Source: Xiphydria camelus | Taxonomy: Eukaryota > Arthropoda > Insecta > Hymenoptera > Xiphydriidae | NCBI GenBank assembly: GCA_963678675.1 | Contig: OY783197.1 | Location: forward strand, 21,061,934 to 21,125,933 | DNA: 64,000 bases | Direction of reading: 5' to 3' | Shown: piece after piece, positions 9,372 to 20,260 of the stretch | How the letters are laid out: each line of letters opens with the position of its first letter | Position numbering within the stretch: the first letter of the stretch is position 1 | Program-made: the position numbers and the translations under genes | Notes under the pieces: model-generated | What the model was told of the DNA's origin: nothing | Seen by the model: the letters and a program-made list of their open reading frames with translations, nothing else | The model's database searches: none

Positions 9372-10759
9372 TCCAATAAAAGAAATACGCTTGAGGGTTT
9401 TCGGGTGTTTTTACTGTGCCGAGGAATAATTTTTCCTTAGAAACTATAGTCAATTATAATGTAGACCATCACGATTTATTCTTTTCAAAAGAAAAATTAC
9501 CGAACCGTACTGTAAAAATATCCAAAAACACTAACGTGTACCTTTCTTATTGTATTGTAACTACATTAAAATTTTCTGATATCAGTCTTTCCCTGTTCTA
9601 GTATTAAACCGTAAAAGCGAAAACGTCGCGATCTTTCGAACCCTCTCAGACTCCCTCATACTCGCAGTCGGTGACATTTCGCAAACCCGCCCTCCCTCTT
9701 TACAGACAACCCCTAACCGCATCTAGAGCGATCGTCGATCATCATAAATCCGTACTTTTTTGAAGCGCGTCTTACAAATTTCCTCCAGCCGTTAAACGCA
9801 TTCCCATGGCGAAGCGAACTCAAAGTCGCTCGCAGGGGTTCGTCTCTCTTAGCGGAGCGAGAGACAGAAGAGGAATAGATATTATAATAGATTCACACAC
9901 ATACGCGGCTACGTCATGCACGCCTCGACAAACACGTCACGCAGAAGAGATCTATCTTACTGGCCCCCACGGCCACCACGTTCATCAGGGCGAACAGCCT
10001 CTCTCGCTGCACGGTTCACCGATATACCCGGCTACACACCGCGACCGCCGGCGCTGCGCGATCCGCTCACCGATGACTCCCACCACGCGAAGACTCCCAC
10101 AGCCGCGCGAGAGGCCGGGGAAATGCGAAATTGATTCCGCGGACCCGATTTATGCAAGACCATGGAAAAAATGCACGCCCATAAAGGAGCTCGTGTCCCG
10201 GCGACGGGGTATACCGATATCGCAGCGACGGGGTGTACGCCTGTCTGGGGCGCGCGGATTTGCCTACGGTGCAGCGTGTGGGCTCCGCGCCGCGCGGACG
10301 AGTATCAAAAAGTTCGCATTAGCCTTTGCCCCGGCGTTCCCAGGAGGGGTGGGTCTCGACTACGCTCGGCCATTTAGTCGAGTTAAACATCGTGCGCTCG
10401 CGTATGCGAATTCGCGTCGTCAAGGGAGGAAAATTCTGTATTAATTCGTCGCGTGGACGCGCGCGGAGAAAAAGAAACTGCACGAATTAGAGTTTGATTG
10501 GTATAAACTACGATTCCCGCGGCCAGAAAGCTTTACAGAATGACACGGTAATTTGGTGTCTTGCCTGGAGAGCCGATAGATATATCTGTGCAAACACAGA
10601 TATTACTTATATTTAATTGAACTAGTATCATGTACAGCTGCAAACAGTAAATAAAAATGTGTCATCTCTACAAATTCTTAAAAGTAAACTCGAGTCTGAG
10701 CACCACTGGATGGAACGGTAAACATTTTTGGTTTCTTTTTTCGCATGCAATTTTACCTC
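9372..10759. other. CpG-rich tract with a long chance frame
   Basis: From about 9700 to 10450 the sequence is GC-rich and open on the plus strand for 212 codons (9806-10444). The encoded product is low in hydrophobic order, arginine-rich and without a recognisable domain. I do not call it a gene. Confidence 0.4.
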
Positions 10760-10941
10760 CACGGAGAAAAAAAATACAGTAGATTTCATTGAATTGTGGC
10801 GGTTGAATAAAGTGATTCGATTATAATGATTAACAATTGAAGACCTAGGCTGTAAAACCTGTTAACTGATATGAAGTTCCATCCTTTGTTTGCGACGAAA
10901 GCAAACTGTAGTTAAATCTAGCAAATTAGTTGAAATAACTA

Positions 10942-11246
10942 TACTGAGAAAAATAACTTAGTTATAAAATGATAAAACGCATTCTAACTACATGTGTAGT
11001 TATTCTAACCAGAAAATGGTCAGTTTAACCGAACAGATGAAGGATCCATATTTCACCTGGTTATAGTCGGTTATTGCCTCCAGGATTTTTGTTAAATTGA
11101 CCAGGGGTGGGATTCTGTATCGATAGAATTCTATAGTCGCTATCACTGCGCATGTTTTGTTATACTTGAAAAAAATATGCGCAACGATATAGCGATTGTA
11201 GAATTCTATCGATACAGAATTTCACCTCAGATTATTTTTCTCTGTG
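10942..11246 (-). mobile_element. MITE family C, copy 2, nested in F
   Basis: Termini CTGAGAAAAATAACTTAG and ATTATTTTTCTCTGTG, with interior words AGTTATTCTAACCAGAAAA and GGTCAGTTTAACC, read in the opposite direction to copy 1. It is itself interrupted at 11104. Confidence 0.7.
11104..11228. mobile_element. Small palindromic MITE nested in C nested in F
   Basis: The arms share ATTCTGTATCGATAGAATTC and the inverse of GAATTCTATCGATACAGAAT; TATAGTCGCTAT and ATATAGCGAT continue toward the centre, and TGCGCAT pairs flank it. It lies inside the subterminal part of the C copy, so it is the youngest of the three. Confidence 0.7.
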
Positions 11247-11317
11247 TACATCTGAGTTGCCCCGTCCGTGACTTTTGATTTAGTCAAATCTACTATATGT
11301 ATTTTCTTTCTCACTGT

Positions 11318-12024
11318 CCGAATATAGAGTCCGATTTTACACCCGTGATTCGACTTTCCTTTTTTGTAAACGCGAATTTCGCTCAGAGAAACCATCAACG
11401 CGACTCTTATCATACGGTAGTCGAGTGCCACGCGCTAACTCGTTCCCCTGTATACACCGTGGCGTTCCCAATGGACACACCGACGGCAACGGCACATTCG
11501 CGCGGCTCGCTAATAAATCATGATTTATGGTAACGGAGGTTCCATTGAAATGAAATAGAGGAGCAGTTTCACCGTTTGCCATAAGACTACTCTCCCACCG
11601 CACGGCAGTGCGCCGCGCGCTCGACTTCGAGTTCGCTTTGGTTTATGCCCCTCCACTCTCGGCGCATCCAGTCCGACTCCGCCGTTTAGCGCGGAGGGTA
11701 TACATATACCGATTCGTGCGCACTCGTTGTCCCGCTGAATGAGCGATTTTTCTCTCGAGGAACGACGGCGAGGCCCCGGTAAATCGTGAGATTCCACTAT
11801 CTATGGTCTCATCCATAGTGATGCGGATTACAATTACAAATAGGCGGTCGGTATAGGTGGGGGGGGGGGGGTCTCGACTCGCGGAACTCCGCGGTCAGCA
11901 TTATCTGGATGATCTGCGGTTCACGACGACGACGGCGACACTCGGCGTGCTGCAAGAGGAACGACGAGAAAGGGGAGGATTCGAAACTGTGGCGCACGAG
12001 TCACCGAGGCTGGGAACTCTGCAG
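11318..12024. other. No gene recognised; G13 run
   Basis: GC-rich from 11440. A run of 13 G lies at 11859-11871. Open frames on both strands (up to about 90 codons) have no recognisable domain. Confidence 0.45.
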
Positions 12025-12680
12025 ACTGGACCAGAAATGCTGTTCTAAAAGTAGATGGAAATAAAAATAGGAAGGAATATTATTAGATACGATTGGTACT
12101 TTTTAGAAAATTAGGGGAGGGGTATAAGTTTTTGAGCGAGCATCGATATCAGCGATAGAAAATATGATTCAGCCCTTTTGGGTAACAAGCCTGAGAAACG
12201 AGGTGCGGTCTTATGGAGCTCCGATGTTAAATTCTGAGTGGATGAAAATTATTTGCATCGAAGTGGCTCCAAGAGTTTCGGAATTTTTGTCAATTTTTTC
12301 GGAGTAGAGGTGATCCCTGCTCGAATTATTTTTTTTCAAAATCTGCGTTGTCGATTTACCTTCAAGACGAGCTTTCGGAGTTTTCATTCATTTTTTACGC
12401 AACCGGGGTAGTCGCCCTTGCTCAAAAGGTACAATTACGAATTTATCAATAGCTATCAATGGCATCACTCGAAATTTAACATTGGATTTTCATAAGGCTA
12501 TGGTCCTTATTTCTCAGATTTACCACCTCGAAGGGCTGAATCACATTTTTTATCACTGCTACCGATGCTTGTTCAAAAACGTACATCCTTCCTCTAATTC
12601 TCTGAAAAGTGCCAATCGTATCTAATGATTCCTTCCTATTTTTATTTCCATCTACTTTTAGGACAGCATTTCTAATCCAG
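12025..12680. repeat. Long-arm foldback element
   Basis: The left arm begins AGAAATGCTGTTCTAAAAGT followed by AGATGGAAATAAAAATAGGA; the right arm is the inverse, ending ACTTTTAGGACAGCATTTCT. The arms run about 230 bases each with scattered mismatches and include GATTCAGCCCTT and ATCGATATCAGCGATAGA equivalents. The central part (about 12250-12470) is unpaired. No transposase, and no clear target duplication. Confidence 0.7.
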
Positions 12681-13447
12681 ACTATATACGTCGGTATATA
12701 TGTACATATCTACGGATTAAGTAAGCAAATAAAAGCGCGATTTAGAGAACAATGATGGCCGAAAATCGCCAAAAGAACGAAAGAGATGGCAATTCCGGCA
12801 GAATCGTCGCATCTTTCGCATCCCTCTCGACGCAGTGTCGACCCTCGAACTCTCCCGCTATCGGTAATGCCGCGTCTATACCGCATCGCTTTCCCGCGAG
12901 AAGCAATCTCGACCGGAGTTCCATTTCGTCTTACCTTCACTTCCGAGTGGAGCATCTCGCGGTACTTTTTCTCTCGAAAACGAACGGGAGTCTTCCGTTT
13001 GGCCTCGTGCACGCTGCTCCCTCGGGAACGACAACGCTACGGCAAGATGGTTGGCAATGCCCGCTGCAGCGGAGTTGCGGCGACGGTGAAGGAATGTGCA
13101 GTTCGATCGCTGCGGCGGAAGTGGCACCCGGGGGAGACCGGGAAACGCGAGATTCGAGTGAAAGAAGACGCGATGCGATTCAAACGGAATATATGTATAG
13201 ATATGTATACAGGGTAAATTTTCTGCGATTCGAAACCCTGTTTATTTCCGTTGTTCGTCATTTTACGAAAGAACCTTTCGAATAAAAGTTGTGTGGTATC
13301 GAGGACTACATATTATGATACATGCGAAGAGTTTTTGATAGGTCGTGTTACTTGCGAGATATGAAGGTCACCTTCATTTTTCGAAATGGAAATCAATCTT
13401 TTTACCTCTAGAAAAATTGCAGAGCTCCACAATTCGACACCAAGCAA
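12681..13447. other. CpG-rich tract, no gene recognised
   Basis: 12750-13270 is open in several frames on both strands at once (177 codons on plus at 12752; 143 in another plus frame). Simultaneous openness with no domain indicates composition, not a gene. Confidence 0.4.
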
Positions 13448-13670
13448 CCCAGGCGAAAAAGTTCTATATATTTTGTACATGATCCGTATGTGGATTTGGT
13501 CGTATATGGATTATATGATTTCTATATTAACCATATACGGATTATAGAAACATTTAAAAATTCAAATATAGTCCTTTTATATGGTTAGTATAGAAATCAT
13601 ACATCATTCATACATGACCAAATCTACGTACAAATCATATACAAAATGTATAGAACTTTTCCGCCTGGGA
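13448..13670. mobile_element. Palindromic MITE family K
   Basis: Starts CCCAGGCGAAAAAGTTCTAT and ends with the inverse ATAGAACTTTTCCGCCTGGG. The arms of about 95 bases contain ATTTTGTACATGATCCGTA and GATTTGGTCGTATATG with mismatches. It is 223 bp, nearly all of it foldback arm. Confidence 0.75.
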
Positions 13671-14799
13671 ACTTTTAATCGAAAGATTTTTTCGCAGAGT
13701 GACAAATAACCGAAATAATCTGGACTTCGGGTCTCAAAATAATTCACTCTACATAGATATACGCAAGAGTGTACCGAGTTTCAGGCGCTAGGCTTTAAGA
13801 CAATGCGAGTCGCTCGCGTTCTCCCTTTCTCCTCCTCGAGAATAATCACGCTCTCTTTTCCAGCCGCGCTTTGTGAGTCACGTGCGATGAACGCGGGAGA
13901 GAGAAAGAACGAGGCGGAGAAGACCAGCGAGTGGAGGGAGGCAGCTGATATAGAGGTGCTCCGACAAGGTGAAGGCTAGGTAAATGTTTGCGGATACCGG
14001 AGGGATTTTATTGTTTACCCGCGCGCGCACTCCTTCGGCGCGGGGCGCTGTTTGAGAATTAGGGGCGACGCGCGGAGAGGAAGTTTCCCGCGCCGATGCG
14101 ATTCGTCAGGACGTATGCGTCCTGCTGACGCGCGGATGTCGCGGCGGGATTTACGAGGCGATAAATCGCGTTATATCGGGACGATGGCGACGGGTGGAGG
14201 GGAGATCAGTGCGATCCCGCGCACACATTGTGAATCTTTCCCTTAGTCAGTCGTATAGGTCATTCTGGTCGGGAAAAGTCGGATCGTGCTTCGAGTTTCA
14301 AAGCCGGAACCGAACTCCGGCTCCGGTCCAAGGTTTTCCCCGGAAAACGACGGGGGAGAGCCACGCGCGAGCTTCCCGATACGAAGATTCTCCCCCACGT
14401 GTACCTGCGCGCCGAAAGAAACCGAGGGTAAATTTTTTATTACCGAATTCGCTTACGGAAAATTCCCGCGGGAAACGCGATCCGAGTTTCGCAATAGTTT
14501 TTTCCCTGTATTTTCGGCCGCCGTAAGACGTCCCATCACTACTTAGAAGCGTGGCTGTATATGTATGGCTATGGAAATTTGCCTGCTCGACTGTTCCGCA
14601 GGATAGGAGTTCCGTCTCAATCGGCGTTGGAAGCTCCGGCTTTCCGCTACATTTACATTCGATTAGAGTTCTCCTCTCTCTCTTTCTCCCCCTCCCTCCC
14701 CCTCACTCGATAGATTTTCCCATATCATATATCTAATCGTCTTTCTGCAGGAGAACGTAGAGATACTCAATCTTCTTTTTCTTGTGAAACTGTTATCCG
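13671..14799. other. No gene recognised
   Basis: CpG-rich between 13800 and 14540 with overlapping chance frames (up to 110 codons), then a pyrimidine-rich tract at 14666-14705. Confidence 0.4.
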
Positions 14800-15723
14800 C
14801 ACATCGAGAAAACAGTTTATCGTTGGTTAATAAATGCTTGTTTAAATATGGCGAAATAAGCATTTTATTGGATCAAATAAATATTCGTCAACTATTACGA
14901 TATCTATTCGGCACAATTAAATCCTTTGAGGCAATCATTTGGATGAAATAAACATTTTAACAATTTACACATGTACGGAGTAGGGTATTTATTAGGTTGT
15001 AACATAAATTTGGAATAATTCTTGTTTTTTCAGGTGTGTAAAGCAAATTCAGTGACGTGTTATACCTCATTTGAAAGCTCGTTTTCTTGCGGTTATTTTA
15101 AGGTATAAACTGTTTTGCTGTGGTTCGTGGTTAAAAAGTTACGCCGTTTAGAATAATGTCAACTCAACGTCAAAAACGTTATTCCAAATTTATGTTACAA
15201 CCTAATACATTGAGACACATGAATATCTGTAAAATAATTAACGCATTTTAGAAAAGAATGTTTCTTATAAAAGTTATTTAATTTAGAGGGGAAAAGAGAA
15301 CTTTATTATTCATTTAGTAGACATTTTCGAGGTCATTTTAAGGTCAACGTTTTTCCTTTAAATGGGAAAAAAATAAAGAAATGAAAAAGCTTCCAGACGA
15401 AAATTTTCCGTTTTCATGTGTAGATGATTTTGTTGAAAACAATATAGGTTTCGATTCAAAGAAAAAAAAACGATGCTCTTAAAACGGCCTTGAAAACGCC
15501 TACTAAATGAATAATAAAACATACAGTTCTCTTTTCCCCTCTAAAGCAAATAACTTTTATAAGAAATATTTTTTTCTAAAATGCGTTATTTCACAGATAT
15601 TATGCGTCTCAATTTAAGTCCCTCACCTTGAATTTCATTGTCACAACAAAATGTTTATTTCGCCGTATTTGAAATTCAAATTACATTTATTAGCTATTAA
15701 TAAACTGTCTCCTCGGTGCACCA
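14800..15723. mobile_element. Large foldback element interrupted by a mariner-type MITE
   Basis: The outer left end CGAGAAAACAGTTTATCG pairs with the inverse of AATAAACTGTCTCCTCGG at the right. Further paired blocks are GGCGAAATAAGCATTTT/AAATGTTTATTTCGCC and TTTAGAGGGGAAAAGAGAAC/GTTCTCTTTTCCCCTCTAAA. The pairing resumes across the insert at 14992-15205. Only AT-rich sequence lies at the centre. Confidence 0.7.
14992..15205. mobile_element. Mariner-type MITE, TA target
   Basis: Terminal inverted repeats are TTAGGTTGTAACATAAATTT and its exact inverse, extending to GGAATAA. TA lies on both sides (14990-14991 and 15206-15207). The TTAGGTTG start is typical of mariner elements. At 214 bp it has no transposase. 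Confidence 0.85.
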
Positions 15724-16864
15724 TTTTTAGTAGCTACATATAATTAAAAACGAGACGATCGAAGGCACGGTGCAGCCAAAAAAATTGTAACTCAGCCCTC
15801 ACCGCAGAGATTACCGAAGCCTCTGTTCAGTTTCCGCGTCAAACTCGGCGCCCGTCCCTATATTTACCACTTTTTGCCAAATTTTCCACCAGGATCCAAG
15901 CGTTCGGCAATATGTAATCCGACGAACTAATCCTGCAGCCGAGCGCGCGGCAAGGAGCCGCAACTTTGGTCGGTCAGCGCGCGCGGTTCCAAAGCTGGAT
16001 TAAACTCGAGTTTACGCGTATGAATTATACAGGGGTGTACCGCTCGGCTGCAATACATTTTCGCGGATTTCGAGCGCGGCTTCTCGCGCGCGCGAGGACA
16101 ATGCGCGAGTCGGAGGGGGAAAAGTAATGAAACATCGCGCTACACCCTCCGCCGTGGGGCACTACGCGGCAAAGCGCGCGCGGCTATTCACTCGGAAGAA
16201 GAGGAATTGGTGTGGGACGGAGAGAAAGGGGTGGAGGGGTAGTGTAATACCCTCTTTGGCCCTCCAGTGTTTCTGGCAACTACGCGCGAGGCCGCGCTTG
16301 CGAAAGGCGCGCGCTGTCGCGGAGAGTTCTTGTGGATTTTCGTATATATACGTAAAAAAATGCCCGCGGCGCGTTCCGGATGCAAATTTAATCGGGACGA
16401 GCGATCGAACCGGGAGGATCAGCGCCTCTTCCTCGGGTTATCCGGGCATAATCGCGAACGAGTCGCCGTGTGTACACTGTCGGGCAAAAGTTGGAGTACC
16501 GTCGATGGGGTAAAAATGTATTTTGGAAATTTTTGAAACTGGAATATCGATGGAAAATTATTCGGGTCATTGAAAGGTAGAGAGAGGGAAATGTATATGT
16601 ATTTCAAAGATGTAGTTTTCGACGTTCAAGGAATGTGGAAATGTTTGTTTTGTATGGACAAATCGCGCGTATGTGTATAAAGATGCAAAAAAACGTATAC
16701 GGGGTAAGTTTTTAAGAGGTAGGATCGGTGTGTGACTTAAAGCGAATATACAAAGAAAAAGGATTAGGTAGTAATTTTTACAGTGAATCCCAGTAACAGG
16801 ACTTCTCGAGGTGAAACACTGAATTTTCTAATAGGCATAGCATATTTTTTACAGTAGAAACCAA
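15724..16864. other. No gene recognised
   Basis: CpG-rich at 15940-16480 with chance frames on both strands (128 codons on plus at 16127). A degraded GGGGTAAGTTTT near 16700 is the only splice-like word and has no partner exon. Confidence 0.4.
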
Positions 16865-17005
16865 TAAACACTCGACACATATTAATGAGAGATTGGTAAA
16901 TTTTACTTAATAAACTGAAGTTTATACTATATCGAACTGTAAAAAGTACGCTGTAGTCTATTAAAAACTATTACCGGGATAAATGTAAACATTCATAGTT
17001 TTTCC
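16865..17005 (+). repeat. Dispersed repeat family U, copy 1
   Basis: Shares an alignable block with 30290-30500: CACAT-TTAA, GAGATTG, AATAAACTGA, GTTTATA, AAGTACGCTGT-GTCTATTAAA and a TTTTCCC-TGA end. No inverted termini found; purpose unknown. Confidence 0.5.
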
Positions 17006-17109
17006 CATGAGTTTCCCCCCTGGTTGGTTAAGTTTCTCTTTTTTTCGAGGACTGTTACCCTCGTCATGAAGAAAAACATGATCAAGCAACGCGGCAAAGC
17101 TATAGAATA

Positions 17110-17388
17110 CACTGAAAGAAATAATTGCTGGCGCAGAAAAAATTTGTTCTTCAATCAAAAACATGATATAACTTCAGGATCAAGTCATGATTTTCTTTGT
17201 ACAAGAAAATACTTGATAGTCTTGAGTAATTGATTCTTTTGTGCAGAAAGAATTTCTTATTTCCATGACGGTATTCTTGAGTCAAAAATACATAATACTC
17301 TTCTATCAAGAATCTGTATTCTTAAAAATTTGTAAGATCACATGTTCAAGAAACATTGTTTTGACACTAGCAATTACTTCTCTCAGTG
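17110..17388 (+). mobile_element. MITE family A, copy 1, TA target
   Basis: CACTGAAAGAAATAATTGCT on the left, AGCAATTACTTCTCTCAGTG on the right, TA on both sides (17108-17109 and 17389-17390). The interior has AATCAAAAACATGATATAA, GCAGAAAGAATTTCTT and ATCAAGAATCTGTATTCTT words found in all family A copies. Confidence 0.85.
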
Positions 17389-18209
17389 TAGTCCGACATT
17401 AGCCGCTTTAGGCTGTACACTGATTCTCCTCTGAGGCAACTCACCCTATATATAATACTTACATAATATTCAAGACATATTCGATACTGTATACCTATAC
17501 TTACCCGCGTTAATATCGGACATTCGCGACAAAAAAGTGTTCGCGGACGAAGCAGCAGAGACGAAGCGTCGACCGAGGTCATCGACGAGCCTCGCTTTCG
17601 TTTCGCAGCGGAACATTCGCACGCGACGAATCGACGCCGCATCGAGCTGAAATCGCGCGGCGGATCGACGTCTCGGAACGTCCAATAAAATAATCAAGCA
17701 GGAAGCGCGAGCGCGGGCGTCCGCGTTCACCGTAAGGCGTCGGGAGAGACATGAACTCGTTGATATAACCCGCCTGGCCGCCGGGAGGAAACGGCGAACG
17801 AGACCGGAAAGAGGAGCGCATCGATGCGAAACGGGAAAACGGGATCCGCCGTGGGAACGAATTTCGCGCGAACGATAAATATAATGTCCGAGGGACTGGA
17901 CGTCCCGGGGAAATAAGCTGGAGTGATTTTCCCCGAGAGTGGGATTCGCTCGCTGCAATTTCTCTCGTAAAATCTTATCTCCGAGCCGCGCGGTATCAGC
18001 AAGAAGGGGATTATATCATTGAAGAGCGATATAACGGCTCATATAAAAAATGTTAATTCGACAAGTGGAATGTGTAGACGAATTAAAGAAATCTATTCGT
18101 TACAATTAGGAATAAAGTGCACGGGGTAAAAATAAAATAGATGCTCCAGTTTCCATTTAATTTTCAACGCAATTATCTCGAAACATAGTGGAAGTATATG
18201 AAAAATATG
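17389..18209. other. CpG-rich tract, no gene recognised
   Basis: 17500-18000 is open on the minus strand in several frames (162 codons at 17470-17958), arginine/serine-rich without a domain. Treated as compositional. Confidence 0.4.
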
Positions 18210-18490
18210 CGCTGAGAGAAATAATTGTTAGTGTTAAAAAAATGTTTCTTGAATCAAGAACACATGATCTTACAAATTTTTAAGAATAGAGATTCTTAAT
18301 CGAAGAATATATATTCTTGGTTCGAGAATATCGTCGTGTGAGCGAGACGTTTATTTTGCATAAAAAAACAATTACTCGAGCCCATTCAATATTTTCTTGC
18401 TCAAAGAAAACCATGGCTTGATCCTGTAATTATATAATGTTTTTGATTGAAGAAAACATTTTTTGGCACCGCTAATTATTTCTCTCACTG
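18210..18490 (+). mobile_element. MITE family A, copy 2
   Basis: Termini GCTGAGAGAAATAATTGTTA and TAATTATTTCTCTCACTG. Interior words CTTGAATCAAGAACACATGA and ATCGAAGAATATATATTCTT match other copies. The right TA is present; the left target is diverged. Confidence 0.75.
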
Positions 18491-19520
18491 TACAGTAGCT
18501 TTTTTACACAATAAAAACACGGACAAATCTTTTTTACTTAAACTTTTCTCCAATATCTGCAATTGATTTCAAGATAATACATTTTTCACTCGCTCTTCAA
18601 GCAGACTGCCTATCTCTCTCTTACCTTGTGTTAAATTCACAATTTTTTAAATTATATCTTAATAGCGCAGCGTAAGTTTTCCAGAAAAGGAAAGATTTTC
18701 GACGAATACCCGAGAGAAAAGAAAAGAAGCGCACGCTCTTCAATTTTCCAGAAGGTCTCATCCCGCGCGCAGTATCGCGGATCACGGCGAGCGGAGGGGA
18801 GGACGTTGACGTGGAAGGTAGGAACGTAAGAGCGCGCGCGGCTCGTTCGAAGAGTGGATTCGCCGGCCGGAATGTTCCTCGTATATAAGCCGCGTAACTT
18901 TAAATGTAATCCCCCGTGCAACGCTCGCTACATCCCGTAAACGCGAACTCTCGCAACGTTATACCGCCGCGCGGCCGTGTGGCGAATAGCGCACAACCCG
19001 CGGAACGAGCGTTGCAGGTGAGGGAGAGCGCACGGTACGACAAATCGGAAGTAATTCCTGTTTAGTCTCGCTATTATCTCTATCTCGCTTTTCCTGCCGC
19101 TCTCATCGCCGCGATACGACGCTCCTCCCGACGTCCTCGCGTGATGTGATACGCGCGCGCGCGGCTCCGTAATACTCGTACCAATCTGCAGTTTGCGCCA
19201 GATCTCGCCGAACAATGTAAGCTGCCCAGGAATTGGCGGTTGTTCGTATAACGAATTCCGAGGAACCGGCTTGGTTATGGCTCTACTCTAAGCGATTACT
19301 GTAATTACGCGGCGACGCGGTGGCTATTAATGGCCGGGCTATCTCATTGCAGCATCTAATTGCGCGCCCGCTCTGACTACGCTCCGGGGCGGCTTCGGGG
19401 ATCGAGATCGGCCGCGCGGAAGGTCAACCGGTACCATTTGGCGAATCGCGGCTCCTTCGTCCCGCGCGCGCTCGCGATCGCCGGAAGAGCGCGGTCGTCA
19501 GCGGACGATGACCCTCTGTG
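18491..19520. other. No gene recognised
   Basis: AT-rich to 18660, then CpG-rich to 19510. Minus-strand frames (up to 95 codons) have no recognisable content. Confidence 0.4.
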
Positions 19521-20260
19521 CACTGAGAGAAATAATTGCCAGTGTCAAAAAAATGTGCGTTGAATCAAGAACATATAATCTTACGAATTTTTCAGAATAC
19601 GGATTCTTGGTGGAAGAATATATATTCTTGGTTCGAGATCTTGTGTGATTCCTACCTTTCCCGCGTAAAAATTAGTTAGGGATAGTCTTAATTAAGAATA
19701 TGTCCCCATAAGGATAAACTAGGGCTTCCCTGATAAGAGCTTCCTTATTTATTACCTTAGTAGAGTTCCGTCGAGGCTTCCTAAGGTTTTCCTTATTTTT
19801 CAACTGTAAAGCTCTGGTAAGGCCAACTTGTAAACGCCTCTTCAGGGTTCGATAGGGATGCTTTGTTAAGAAATAAGCAGGCTTTTTGATGAAAGCTTAG
19901 CAGGGCCCTGTCGGGGCATTTCAAGGATTCCTTATTATTAAACTTGAAGCTATATACAATTAGGGTCTTGTTAAGGCATTTCACTCGGAGCTCGATTAAT
20001 TGCCCTTAAAATGAGCTTCGCGCACCAAACGTTACACCTTCTCATCAAGGCCCGATTATAAGTAGGGTCAAATAATCAAGCCTTCATTACAACCGTAAAA
20101 CAATTTCGTCGGAACAGGAAATTCTTTCTGCGCGAAAAAAACAATTACTCGAGCCATAAAGAAAACCATAGCTTGTGATCCCGGGATTATACCATATTTT
20201 TTTTGATCGAAAAAAAAAAAAAAACATTTTTTTGTGGCACCAGCAATTATTTCTCTCAGT
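19521..20260 (+). mobile_element. MITE family A, copy 3, split by an unidentified insert
   Basis: The left part (19521-19639) carries CACTGAGAGAAATAATTGCC and the family words up to TTCTTGGTTCGAGA. The right part resumes at about 20107 (TCGTCGGAACAGGAAATTCT) and ends CAATTATTTCTCTCAGT. Between them lies a 467-bp segment (about 19640-20106) absent from other copies, full of AAGG/CTTCC words, with no inverted termini that I can find. Confidence 0.7.

Larger units (their letters stand above)
10760..11317. mobile_element. MITE family F, copy 1 (outermost of a three-deep nest)
   Basis: The left end ACGGAGAAAAAAAATACAGT with GTAGATTT and the right end AAATCTACTATATGTATTTT are inverse to each other. 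The same right-hand word GATTTAGTCAAATCTACTA occurs in the intact copy at 43797-44028. It is split by a family C element at 10942. Confidence 0.7.

Noticed and set aside
9806..10444. 212-codon open frame on the plus strand
   Set aside because: CpG-rich tract, arginine-rich product, other frames open at the same place, no domain, signal or splice context.
12752..13285. 177-codon open frame on the plus strand
   Set aside because: Two further frames on plus and two on minus are open over the same bases; the signal is compositional.
17470..17958. 162-codon minus-strand open frame
   Set aside because: Sits in a CpG-rich tract; composition alone explains the lack of stops.
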